Shown here piece by piece: positions 32,455-43,909 of a DNA stretch of 64,000 nucleotides. The stretch comes from Didymella arachidicola (Eukaryota > Ascomycota > Dothideomycetes > Pleosporales > Didymellaceae), in assembly GCA_016630955.3 (NCBI GenBank), contig CM049991.1, forward strand, positions 1,240,001 to 1,304,000, given 5' to 3'. The position numbers and the translations under genes are program-made. A model generated the notes under the pieces. It searched no databases. It was not told the DNA's origin and saw nothing but the letters and a program-made list of their open reading frames with translations. Numbering within the stretch: the first letter of the stretch is position 1; every line of letters starts with the position of its first letter.

Positions 32455-34009
32455 ATGACGTCGATCACTGAGCAGTCGTCATTTTTTCAGCAGCGGATAG
32501 CAAAGCGTGAAATAGTCGTCAAGGGTTCGTAAGCTGCTCGCACTGCAGACAAACTCTGCTAATTCTACAGACCCTCCCAAGTTCGACCTTGAATCATATA
32601 TTGCCAACTATGCCGGTACGTCTTTGTGTCTTTTGGCTTCTTACATGAACAGCCGCTGATTTATCTCAAGGCCACACAAGAATCGATCGACTTCATCACA
32701 TCGGCTCTCACTCGCCATACCTCGCTCTTGATGCGTACCGCCTGGCGATCGCGGAGGCGAAGAAGGGCAAGAACGTCAGTCTCTACCTGCAGTTAGTAGA
32801 AGAGCTGAGCAGCATTGCGCCACAAGACCCCGCGGCCCTGACGGATACAACATGGGCAGAGAAGAAGGCACAAGAGACCCAGCGCGAGCAAGACAGGCTG
32901 GAGCACGAGCTCAAGTCGTACAAGAACAACCTAATCAAGGAGTCTATCAGAGTACGGATGCGTCCAAGGGCTCACCTTTTGGCACCGAGCTGATGACATC
33001 TCAGATGGGCACTGAAGACCTCGGTCACTTCTTCTACGACACCGGCGACTACAGCAATTCGCACAAGTCTTACATGAAGATGCGTGAAAGCTGCACCTCG
33101 AACAAACACCTCGCCGACATGACCCTCCGCCTCGTATACGTTAGCATCGCGCAGAAGTCATGGTTGACAGTGCAATCTAACCTCACCAAGGTCGATGCTG
33201 CGCAGCTGAAGGACGACGATAAGAGCAAGCTGGAACCCATCGTGTCGGCTTGCACGGGTCTCGCGCACATGAGCGTTGGGAACTTCAAGGAGGCAGCAAC
33301 AAACTTCCTCGGCACACTGCCCACGTTCTTGGCGACCGATCCTGCGGCTGGCATCACATGGCAGAAAGAAGTAATCTCTGGCAACGACGTGGCCGTATAC
33401 GGTGGTCTTTGTGCGCTTGCCTCGATGGATCGCAGCGAATTGCAGGCAAAGGTGCTTGGCAACAGCGAATTTAGGAACTTTCTCGAGCTCGAACCGCACA
33501 TTCGCCAAGCCATCAACCTCTTCTGCAACTCCAAGTACAGCGCATGCCTCGATGTGCTTGAAGGCTACCGCAGCGACTATCTCCTCGACGTGTACCTCTC
33601 AAAGGTTCTGAACACCATCTATGGGCGTATTCGTACCAAGAGCATCGTACAGTACTTCATCCCCTTCAGCTGCGTAACACTCAACGAGATGTCATCCAAG
33701 TTTCCCGCCACAGGGCAAAATACCATTGAGGATGAGCTGGAGCACATGATCAACAACAAGACACTCGAAGCACGGATAGATCTCGTTGACCGACTTCTCA
33801 TCTCCCCGCCGACGAACCCTCGCCATGACGTACACGCCAACGCTTTGAAAATGGCTGAGACCTACGACCACACGCTCAGGTTGCGTCTAACACGTCTGAA
33901 CCTGCAGGCTGCTGGTATGGAGATCAAGGCAGAGAAGGGTTCAAATGACAGGTCAGCCACCATCGGTGAGAGCCTGAGGGGCCTGGGTTCGAAGGTAGGC
34001 TTCACCTAG
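32455..34009 (+). CDS. CSN1: COP9 signalosome subunit 1
   Basis: Exons 32455-32524, 32571-32615, 32671-32951 and 33005-34009 give 466 aa. The three introns are 46, 55 and 53 bp, with donors GTTCGT, GTACGT and GTACGG; each junction keeps frame and yields family sequence (VVKDPPKFDLESYIANY, GHTRIDRLHHIGSHSPYLALDAYRLAI, KESIR-MGTEDLGHFFYDTGDY). TPR-like helical repeats fill the middle. The C-terminal third is a PCI domain (FRNFLELEPHIRQAINLF, YFIPFSCVTLNEMSSKF, INNKTLEARIDLVDRLL). CSN1 is a scaffold of the COP9 signalosome, which removes Nedd8 from cullins and so controls SCF ligases; in filamentous fungi it is needed for normal development. Start chosen as the first ATG that gives the conserved N-terminus. 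Confidence 0.95.
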
Positions 34010-34446
34010 GAGGCGACCTCATCTGCGAGCCTCAAGAGGGACTCTATATGAATCTATCCTGCAGATGGAGGGAAAATGGCATCCGCAAAAGGTGCTCTTG
34101 CAGGCGTTAGAAGTTCGAGCAACAAGCAACGAGCATTGTAGGCGTTCAAAGGCATGGCGTGAAAGGCGCATATCAGCGAGGGGCACATGGGTGTAAAGCT
34201 TTCTACAATGATTACGGGAGACATTTCTGGTTAAACTAAACGTGAACCACATAACTCGTTCAAGCTTGAGGGTTCCACATCTTTCGTTGCGCTCCATTGG
34301 GTGTATATTGCGCTCAAGCCGCCCTTCCATACCTCACTTACGCTGGGTCAGGCTTCCATATGCCGAAAGACGCCCAAAGTCATTCCTGACCTGCCGAGTA
34401 ATCTCATCCGGTCCGAACTCGTTCAAGATCGAACAGCTCATAACCG

Positions 34447-34848
34447 TCACAGTCGTATGTGACGATCAAACACTCGTTTCTGCTCCAATACAGCAGATAC
34501 AAGAGCCGTTAGAGACCATGGATGAAGCAGGCGCTTCCCAACAAGCACTTCGCTCTGATCCTCTTCGAGGTGCAGGCTAAGTTCCTTGATCGAGATCGCA
34601 CATAAGAGCTCGATCAAGGCTGCAATGACGGTATCGTGTTCAAATAGGCTCAGATGATCTCTGAAATCGTGGGCGAATCCTTGTGCGTTGGTGCGTGTCA
34701 GATGGAAGGCTGTCAGCTTAGGTGGAAGCATCTCATGTGGCTCGAGGAGGGCACTGCGGTCATCCTCGTTAAACCTGAGCCACGCATATTTGCCTGGATT
34801 ATCAAACGGAATCCTTCGAAGGTTCGAATGAAACTAGATCTGATATTT
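34447..34848 (-). pseudogene. fragment of an F-box/LRR-like gene, minus strand
   Basis: The minus strand reads without a stop from about 34843 (just after an in-frame TAG) to 34447: NLRRIPFDNPGKYAWLRF, EPHEMLPPKLTAFHLTRTN, then helical leucine-rich sequence to a stop. The LPPKLT segment matches LPPKLTRLEL in the gene at 28081. No F-box start or upstream exon is seen, so this is a C-terminal remnant or a last exon. Confidence 0.45.
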
Positions 34849-34923
34849 ATGGCTGGTTGGTCGCGAGATGATTGTTAGAAGCAGTCTACGTGCACATAAG
34901 TCGATATTTCATGTCTATCTAAA

Positions 34924-35590
34924 GTGATGATTGAGCCTGATGAGCGCTTGTTGACATATCTCTACCATAGCGGCTTTTTTGCTGTCTCTCGAAACTTGAT
35001 ACGTAACCGCAAGGTGGCAGCACCCTACATGAACCGCCATTTCAGCATCCCTCCATCCCAACCCAAGAGAATTCTAAGATTCGAATTCGAAGTCGTGGAG
35101 CTATATTGCATCATTATTCCTCCTATACTCGGGAATCTCACAGTCAACTTCGCTGAGAATCTCCGGCTGCTCGCCCCCCAAAGAATATCCCAGAGAGTCT
35201 CAGTAGCGTCACTACAAAGAACTCTGGAACAGAAGTCCAGAGTATCATTGAGCTCTGCGATGGTAGAGGTAAACGAAACCTGAAGTGTTGGATTCTTAAG
35301 GAAATGAACACTCCTAGGACTGACTGCATTGAGAACCTTTTCGTGGTGCTAGAAGAGCACTGCCCAAAGCTGCAGTACCTGGAAGCAAGCGATTTTGACG
35401 TACAGGGTCACGAAGTAGAAACCTTGTTGCCAAGTCTCATATGCGTGTGAGGCCTAAAGACTCACGCCTTGGACACAACCTGCTGGTCCTGGAGAACAGT
35501 TGGCGCGTGTCACTCGACAAGCCCCCACAAAATCTGGAGATACTCCATTTGCATGATGAGAGCGCGAAATTTTCGAGCCGTATGCGGTAG
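34924..35590 (+). pseudogene. decayed F-box/LRR-like gene, plus strand
   Basis: Protein-like pieces occur in shifting frames. RLLTYLYHSGFFAVSRNLIRNRKVAAPYMNRHF resembles the end of an F-box. After a frame change near 35180 comes NIPESLSSVTTKNSG and IIELCDGRGKRNLKCWIL, then NLFVVLEEHCPKLQYLEASD with LRR spacing. Another frame change near 35447 leads to LVLENSWRVSLDKPPQNLEILHLHDE. At least two frameshifts are needed. It is a relic of the same family as the genes at 26.9 and 28 kb. Confidence 0.45.
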
Positions 35591-37647
35591 TGCCCAAGGC
35601 GGTCCTCGATGCTCACATGCAAAGTCCCTTGCTACATGCAGGAGACTCGATACTGCATAAAATGTGTTGGAATTTGCAACGGTTGGCCCTGCAAGATGCC
35701 AGAGAAGCGAGCAGCCTGCAAAGACCTGGGTCTAGCCTATAGGGAACTGTAAGAAAGGACAGGTTCTCATTTGTGTTTCTGTTACAGAAAACATGGAATC
35801 GAGGCATAAATCCCGCGGCGAATTGTCACTGCGAGATTTGAGGAGGGCAGTTAGACATAGAGAACAACCACTCAATCAGTCATGAGGCAGCAGAAGGGTG
35901 GCAGATGCTAAGATATAACGATCAAGTTGAATGTTTGAACACTAGTCGACACAGTGAGATCTTCTGTGGAGAAGATGGGATCTAAATATCGGAGGATTTG
36001 GCAATCAGCTGTAAGGTAGAAGTGTACTTTGAAGGTGTTCAAAGTCATTCTAAGCTGACAGTCTATTTTAGCTATCAGCTCGATGATGACCTCAATCTCA
36101 ATTCGTCGTCTGTGGCGAATTTTAACACAACAACCAAGTGCGCGTCAAAGCTGACCCGCATCAAGAGATGAAATTCAGACCTTCAAATGCACAAGGACAA
36201 CATACATCTAGCAAGAGCACCGAAATGCACTGTGAGGACAGAACTAACAGCTTTTGCATCTCAAAGCAATGGACGTCACAGCCTCGAGCCACACAGATAT
36301 GCTAACTCGCACGAAGCTATCCTCTTAGTTGTTCCGTACCATCCTCGAGTTCGGATTTGACTCCTAGTCCGTGTAGGACGAAGACTCAGAAAAAGCACCT
36401 CGATCTTCGATTTCACGTCAGTGTGATACCACCGAGATCGGAGGCGAGGATGAACACGCTACCGATGATAGCTCATGCAATTAAGTTGCCTCGACAACGG
36501 TCGTAGCGAGAACGTACAAGATCGAGATCCACAACATCTATCCGCGGAGGAACTTGTATTTCGCGAACCCTTGGGAAGCAAAAACCATCAGTGCGCGGTC
36601 AGGTTACAATGTCGTGGAGCACAGCAGGGTGTAAGAAGCGCTCCAAGCCTGTCACACTCGAATTGCAGCTGTCGCTACTGACCACAGCTGTCAAAGCTCT
36701 TTCTCATTTCGTGACGAATATGGGTGCCGTCCGGTACATATCGTGGCCTGGCGGCCGTTGTACGCCAAGGATGGGTGTTCCGGACCAATGATTATAGCAG
36801 GTATGCTGCTACATGCGGCTGAGAGATCCTTCCCGTCAATCAGGCTTTTAAATGATGATTTAAGAGTTTGTATCACCCGGTATTGGTCAAGAATGCTGAT
36901 TTTCGGTGCGCGATGCAGGCAATCACCTCACGTCGTACGCTCTGTTTCGCTACCAACCGCTCGTCAAGTCTATGCCGGTTGATCGGTGAAAAAACAGAGC
37001 GCAGGTATGTGTACCACCACAACATATTTAGTCTTATGGACAGCTAAACGGAAGAAATGCGTGCATCGCGAGACATAGCGTTTTGCAGGTCGCACTCGAA
37101 CCTGTATGCCAATGATAAGAAGGCCACGTGCGCAAGGGAATTGTGGCATGAATATGTGTCACTCGAACGATTCAATTGGTATCATGGCCTTCAGGAAGTA
37201 AGGGATGGCGAGATGCGCGCAAGTATTTCAAGCGCGCGGCAATTTCAGCAGGCAAGCACGTGACTGGAGGCTTTAGCGCGCTGTGGAGGAAGACGATGTT
37301 TGAAGAACGGCATCTTAACAGCTTGATTGCGGAGTTTAGCAAGTTATCAATGACGTCCTGAATGCTGTGGACATAGTTCGTCTGCACATAAATACTGAAC
37401 AATGCGGACCTGCAATCTAGGTCTCCGTTGCGGTCGGGATTGCCTCCATCAATTTGGACAGCTGCTTGTCGAAGAGAGAGTGATCGTGGATGAAAACAGA
37501 AGGTTTTCCGACAAGCAAGGGAGGATAACGAAACATATTGTGTACAGAAACCTGAAAAGAGCATGGCGATCGCACGGCGATAGATGCTGCAAGGTTTCAT
37601 GGTTAAGACATGGGTGCTCAGACATTCAACTTGGAAGAAAAGACCGA

Positions 37648-37805
37648 TACAAGGGTTGTGCATGAATGAGTGAGAATACGAGGTGGCCCAGAGACGTTTC
37701 TCGAGGTTTCTGAATGGCCAGCACCTACACTGAACGGCGCTTATTGGTTGTTCCGCGATCGACACCGGCCCTTGTATTCTCACTCATTCATGCCCAACCC
37801 TTGTA
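37648..37805. mobile_element. 158-bp MITE with 34-bp terminal inverted repeats and TA target site
   Basis: The left arm 37650-37683 and right arm 37770-37803 are inverted copies with 32 of 34 bases matching (starts CAAGGGTT, contains CATGAATGAGTGAGAATAC). Both ends are flanked by TA. It has no coding capacity. This is the structure of a Tc1/mariner-pogo superfamily MITE. It ends 106 bp before the second MITE. Confidence 0.75.
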
Positions 37806-37911
37806 TTTGAGGGCGGAATATCTCGCAAATATGACGATGCTTCGTTCTTGAAGTTTCCAGCTCTTTGGGATGGGGCGGCCTGGAGTGTGTGAAGTGAGGC
37901 GTGCTTAGCTC

Positions 37912-38165
37912 TACTGTGGTAAGATGGGTATATATTGTGAGTGGGAACAATGACAAGGGTATCCGGTCGTGTTTTTCAGCCGTCTTAGGCGCTTATCTGA
38001 GGCGCTATTAATACTCTTCTAGTACTAGAGACTATAATCTAGGCAAATTGCAAGGTTTACTCTCTGTATAATATCCTAAAGCAGACTATGTTACACATAA
38101 TTTTGCAACAAGAAGCTCTAGTTATGTCAGACCTATTCACAAAACTTACCCATCCTACCACAGTA
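37912..38165. mobile_element. 254-bp MITE, copy A
   Basis: It runs TA to TA. Terminal inverted repeats are 37914-37930 (CTGTGGTAAGATGGGTA) and 38147-38163, with 16 of 17 bases matching. The interior is AT-rich, has short palindromes such as CTAGTACTAG, and has no ORF. A second copy of the same length lies at 45593-45846 and differs at only two bases, both transitions. Confidence 0.88.
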
Positions 38166-41100
38166 AGTTGGTAATTTCGTGACACAACAAGCAACGGATA
38201 TGTGAACGTGAATTTCTCCGATATGAAGACGGATAATCTCACGTCGCCGAATTCTCAGACATGACAAGCATCTGTGGTTTCAAGCCGGTCAATACATACC
38301 GTGATAACGCCGACAATTGCGGAGGAGTGACTGCAGGTGGTCGACAAAGCAGCGTCCGACCCCTCTTGTTCGCGATACCCCTCGGAAACCAGGAGGAACG
38401 ACGCCCATCACTGCTCTGACCACCGCGAGAGCATTGCCGTGAGGTTAGGCCCTTGCCAAGTCCATGTCGGACTCAAAGCGGGCTGTCGATGCCCAATGGA
38501 GATATTGTGCCGTAAAAACTCCGGGATAGCGGTCAACAGCGAAGTGATTTTCGGCACTTCTATGAATGACTTGATCATTGTCTGGTCCGCGCCGCCGAAT
38601 GAGCAGTCGGTTGAGATCCCATTCGTCACGATCTTGAAGGGCAGACGGCGATCCATCGGCACAACACGATCTGTATCTTGCAGACAGTGATGTGACAGCA
38701 AGGATCGTCAGGAATCAGTTTGGGATCATTGCGTGACTGGAAGGCCAGAGGTAGGGGAAGGGCACGCTATAAACTTTGCGCACTGGCGTAGTGCAGCTTC
38801 ACCCCCATTTGGAGCTCAACTTTGTGAATACGGCTGTCTCCGCACGCTGATCAGTGGCCACAGCGAGTAAGTTGTACCTATATGACCGTGCGTTCGTCTT
38901 CTTGAGCAACAGTCCACGTTGCGCGATTGCCGGGCTTGCGCCCGTTGTATGCACATGCGTTTTATCAGGGCAACAACTGCGAGCAAGTCGGCCGCTACTC
39001 ATTCTGCTGCCAGCGGCTAAAGCGCAGGGTCCAGTAAATACGTCCAAGTCCAGACCAAAGGATTTACCGTGTGTTCTCCTGTCACAGGCTCGAATTACAC
39101 GTGGGTCGCTAGCAGATGGCATACTAGCCGTGGCGAAGGCTGATCGATAGAGCGCTTCAGCGGCTGCTGCAAGCCGTTGGATGACAACTCGACTTCCCGC
39201 CGTATTTTTGTCGAAGTGCAACACTAATTACATCGGCCTGGCTGCGGACTACGTACCGAAGTGCCGGGTCGACTTGTGGGGAGTGTGAATGATGGTCTGT
39301 ACTTGTAAAGCCAATCGAGTGAAAGGTCGTATCGACAGCAGCTCTAGCAGAAGGCTGATGGCTGTTGGATCTGACCACCTGATGGTCATTTGAACATTGA
39401 TATGACAGCTGCACCGAGTGCACGTTGCCGTTGACGAGGGCAGCCTTCGACGTTGCTTTTACGCAAGCTAGAGGCTCGCTGTCACGCTAACTAGGGACTT
39501 CAGCATCAGAGCGAAAAGCAAACATACCTAGGTATTCTTTTGGAAAGCCCTTCGTGGGGGATCCCTTCGGTCAAACCTATGTGCTTGACGAGTGGCCCCA
39601 GTAGAAACATTGAAAGTTGATAGACACTTGAACAGAGTTGTACTGCACCAGTTGACGGGTCCTCAAGCACCGAGCATGTCGATGCAAGCTATCAATACAA
39701 CGAAGACTATTGGAAAACAATCAGTCGGTGCGATAACTTTGCCCAGGGTTGATGGCTCGTGTTGTGGGTGTCGATGCTCCAACGAGACTGCTTGTTTCCA
39801 AAAATGGTGCCAAGCCTGTTTCGTTTCCCAATGTGGTGCCAAGCCACCTGTTTCGTTTCTCCGAGGTCCTTTGGTACACGATTCGACGGCAACTTTCGTC
39901 GCACCAAATGTACACAGAAGCATCTTCATGGCGACACATACGAATTTGCTGCGTTAATTGACTACGTGCGACCGCCGATAGCCTCCGGAAGCAAGGCAGA
40001 CTTCGCAATAAGTTTTTCCTAGCTCAACCGCGCACGTGAGGTTTCCCCTGAGAACGTTGATGTCATAATTCAATATCGCTGATAATCACTGGGACTTGCA
40101 CACTGACGCAAGTTCCCGCTGCAAAGCGCCGAATGGGACGATAATGCACTGAAGGACGAACCGAAACCTACACAAGTCCGCAAATTGACAGCACGAATCT
40201 AACGACTCCTGCGAGTCAGCCTGCAGTGAGCCTGTTGAAACAGTTTGCTGGTTTGAGATTAGGATGCCATCCCGTGCCATTGGGACAGGGGCAGCTTTTT
40301 TCTGGCGACCAGCGTCATCATCCTGGCATCATGAGGTAACCTCTCTCGACCGACAGCGTGGACCCGGGAGGTGGTGGAGAAAGCCAGCCACTGGTCAGCT
40401 CGGCTCCATCGACGGCGCTGTGCTGACCGTGGCGTTGGATGTACGCTATCTTACTCTAGGACACTACCCCTGGCAATGACAGGCAGCGCCTTGTTGCGCG
40501 TGGACATCACAGTCGGCGATTTGGTACCGAAATTCTCTTTATTAGTTTGCGAGTTTCAAGAAACACTTGATAGGCTAGAGAGTGCGCACTGTGGTTTGAT
40601 AACCGACTGTCACTTGTGAAGATGCCACAAGGATACACCATGCTCGCGGGAACAGGCGCTGTTTTTGACGACAAGATCGATGCCTAAAACGAAGGGGTGG
40701 GGCGTAAGGCGAGAGTTAGGCACGTGCGACGCACGGAACAATGCACAGCACTTATTCATCTGGCGATCCAATGACAGCATAGTGCTGTTCGCATACTCCT
40801 ATAAACGGCGCTACAACCATTCCAGCGCACTGAGTGCGCACCGCATAATAACGCAAGCAACACGATCGAGGGCCTGCGTTGAGGCCCGAGGCGCCCAACT
40901 GCTCAGTACGCAGATTGGACGAGCCGTCAGACGTCCTCCGGCTCTCAGTACCCTGCAAATTCACGGGCCTCGTCAGAAAGTAGACGTTCATAACGTCGGC
41001 CCGTACTTGACTGGCGACCGCCGCCGAGAATCACTCGTCCCGTTGCCGGCCACATGATTTACAAGACGGCAGATACAGTTGTCCAGAGACTGACTCTGTC

Positions 41101-42418
41101 ACTTGCGGCGAGCCTTTTACGCTTTTTTTGATTGGACGGGATACTTGTTCTAGGCTGTCTTTGCAATCGTAAAAGCACGACATGAGCATGTCTACTGTTG
41201 TGTTCCACTCATGCGCTGATCGCATTCCAGGAATGCCGTCTCTCCCTGCGCTGGGCTGCGGTGTGAAGCAGCAAAGTCGACGCATGAAAACCACCAATGT
41301 GGAATCACCCAGGCAGTTTCTGGAACTGAAGCTTCATCTTCCTAAGCCACAAAATGCAGTGCAAAGGCTCTAAGATGTTCACCTGGAGGGAAATGCCGAC
41401 AGCGATACCAAACGAATTAAATCTTGTGTAAATTTATTTCGTGCACAGCGGCAAGCGAAAGTATGCTGGATACATGAGACATGCTCGTGCACGTCACATA
41501 CATACCCCGCTACGACCAGGGCTACCGGGCTCGGTAGCTGAGCAGCGGGCTCGAGGAGCGAACCGCGGCGCGGCAAGATGCAGAAATGACAGCCGGACTG
41601 TCTTCCGTTGGCTTAGGCGGGAGCCGCAGGGTTCGTCAGCCACGGTCCATGCGCTTGCGTCGGTTTGGATGCACTGTCATGTCTTAGCTGCGCAATCCTA
41701 GGGTGGGGTCTTGGATTCCGCTTCCGCGCGTGGTCATGGTCGAGCGGTTGCGCCCAAGTGCGTACGTGCGCAGTATGCCAGCATAACCCTGGCAAGCCTA
41801 GAAGCACCGCCTAGCGTTGTCGTCAAAGGCGCCGAAAGTGACAGGGCCTCATGTACTTGTCCACTTCCTCTCGCGGGACATCAAGCTAGGGGGACAGGGG
41901 TGGCTGCAGATTTTATGATTTCGTGCCCGGCCAGCGGTCCTCCGACATGAATACTACACCGCACATTCTTATATCCTACCGGGTCCTTGCGCCTCCTCCC
42001 GGTGACGGCCTGGCATATACTCGACAGATCCGCTACCACTTTTCGTGGCTCTGATCCCTCACCTTCAATCCAAACATCTACAATAACACAACCCATTGTC
42101 ATCACCACTTTGATAGGGCAGGCACACCATACTGAAGGCACCTTGATCGGGACGTCACAAATCCAGACTTGGAATTCAAGACTCTTCACATTCCACTATA
42201 CCGACATTCTAACATTGTTGTTGTCGGGGACCTGAAACCTGTTACAACACTTCCTGCAGTCTCTACTTTCTCCAATTTAGGGTTGTCTTTCAGGCGACCC
42301 ACTTAACGCTGTCATCCTGGCTACTCAAGCACTTCCGGCTATCCAAGCCTCCCACACTCACTATTCTAATCGTCTGACACCGCCTTACCACAACGACTCC
42401 AAGTCTGATCGCTCATGG

Positions 42419-43909
42419 ATGGCTGGTCGTGTCCAGAGGGGCCCTGACGACTTCTACCCCATGTCTCACCGGTCTTCCGCAGGGTCACAGCAAAATACCC
42501 CTCAACTATCGCCTATCCAGTCACAACCTGCGATGCATCCGCCACACAATCCAGGCCTTTTATCGCTATCGCTGCCGCCTCTTCGTCAATTGTCCAAGAC
42601 CCCACCAACTCCATCTAATCACCGGCATGGCAATCCTCTAGGTGTCCAGTCTATCTTGAACCCCGAAGCCAAACTCATCGAACAGCAACGAGAGTTGAGA
42701 CGTAGTGGACATCAGATGGAGACCCCTTCCCCTGTAGACACGCAGCACTCAAGCAGTCTGCCCTCCATTAGTCGACCACCGAGCGTGGACTCGACACAGG
42801 ATGAACAGAGGCCTCAAGGGCTCTTCCAACCACCCGGTCAACCATCTGGACGCCACGTGTTGACTCCCCAGTCACCCAGTATGCACAGGACTCAAAGCGT
42901 CGGGGGACTCAATCGTCCCACAGGCACAATTGATGCTCATCAGTCCCCATTCCTGACCGCTCCCCTGCGTCCATCTGAACTAGCACCCACGTATCCTGCT
43001 CTACCAACGCCCCCTGCTGGAACAAGAACAAGCTACTTTCCATCTCTGACCAGTCCGGCCCCAACGTCGAACATGCTGCGTATCGAGGGGCGACGCACAA
43101 GTGCTCAGTTCTTGCCTTCAGGCAGTGCCAGCCCGATCACACAGTATTCACCGTATAGCCAGGCGGCATCCGTTGCATCAGGATACGAAGGCCATGGCCC
43201 TCAAGTTCGTTATGCACATGAGACTCGCACGTCCGGTCACCCTATGGAGCACGAGCGCATGATCCCCGTCGCGCCGAGCGGCCAGAGCAGTATTCAGATT
43301 ATGACGATCAAGAGTCAACAGGGCCATAACGTACAAATCCCGGTTGATGTGCAGGCTGCCTCGAAAGTTGCTGACGAGAAGAGGAAGCGAAACGCAGGCG
43401 CATCAGCTCGCTTTCGTGCACGCCGCAAAGAGAAGGAGCGAGAGGCCTCCACGACCATTTCCAGACTGGAGCAGCAGGTTCGTGACGCGGTAGACAGAGC
43501 TGAGTTCTATCGGTCAGAGCGGGATTTCTTTAGGTCCGTTGTCAATCAACAGCCGGGCGCCGAGAGACATTACCAAAGACCGCAGTCTCCAGTGCTTCGA
43601 CGCCTGTCATCCGTTCCATCACATGCAGCATCTCCCATGGATGGCGGCTCGGACGAGTCTTACGGTGACTACGAGGACGATAGACGTGACACAGACCGCA
43701 ACGTACGACGACGCACTGGCAGCTACCAGCCTGGCCCCGTGCCTTCGCCGATTGACACGAATACGTCACCTTACTCTTCCCACGGCTACCCGCCGTCACA
43801 TGGCCCGCCTTCGCACGGTCAACGATATGCTTCAACCGAACAAGGGCATCTGCCAGGATTGCAGCAGCCCACGCCGGAGCGGTCTCAATATCGTGATGCT
43901 TTCCCTTGA
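42419..43909 (+). CDS. bZIP transcription factor
   Basis: A 496-aa single-exon protein. The first 300 residues are Pro/Ser/Gln-rich and disordered. The basic region at about 320-345 reads KRKRNAGASARFRARRKEKE, with the N-x7-R signature. The following helix (ISRLEQQVRDAVDRAEFYRSERDFF) has few heptad leucines, so the zipper is short or weak. The tail is again Ser/Pro/His-rich. The basic region recalls sulfur- and stress-type fungal bZIPs, but I cannot place it with a named gene. It is probably a nuclear DNA-binding regulator. It stands alone between two gene deserts. Confidence 0.9.
   Translation: MAGRVQRGPDDFYPMSHRSSAGSQQNTPQLSPIQSQPAMHPPHNPGLLSLSLPPLRQLSKTPPTPSNHRHGNPLGVQSILNPEAKLIEQQRELRRSGHQMETPSPVDTQHSSSLPSISRPPSVDSTQDEQRPQGLFQPPGQPSGRHVLTPQSPSMHRTQSVGGLNRPTGTIDAHQSPFLTAPLRPSELAPTYPALPTPPAGTRTSYFPSLTSPAPTSNMLRIEGRRTSAQFLPSGSASPITQYSPYSQAASVASGYEGHGPQVRYAHETRTSGHPMEHERMIPVAPSGQSSIQIMTIKSQQGHNVQIPVDVQAASKVADEKRKRNAGASARFRARRKEKEREASTTISRLEQQVRDAVDRAEFYRSERDFFRSVVNQQPGAERHYQRPQSPVLRRLSSVPSHAASPMDGGSDESYGDYEDDRRDTDRNVRRRTGSYQPGPVPSPIDTNTSPYSSHGYPPSHGPPSHGQRYASTEQGHLPGLQQPTPERSQYRDAFP

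Larger units (their letters stand above)
35591..42418. other. 6.8-kb gene-free stretch with two MITEs
   Basis: Apart from the elements at 37648-37805 and 37912-38165, only short unrelated ORFs are present. One longer minus-strand frame (37172-37783, 203 aa) has no family motif and its start lies inside the 158-bp MITE, so I do not call it a gene. The last 200-300 bases before 42419 include a pyrimidine-rich tract ending CTTTCAG (about 42290), which may be a 5' UTR intron of the bZIP gene. Confidence 0.55.

Noticed and set aside
37172..37783. 203-aa minus-strand ORF
   Set aside because: Its start lies inside the 158-bp MITE and no family pattern is seen.
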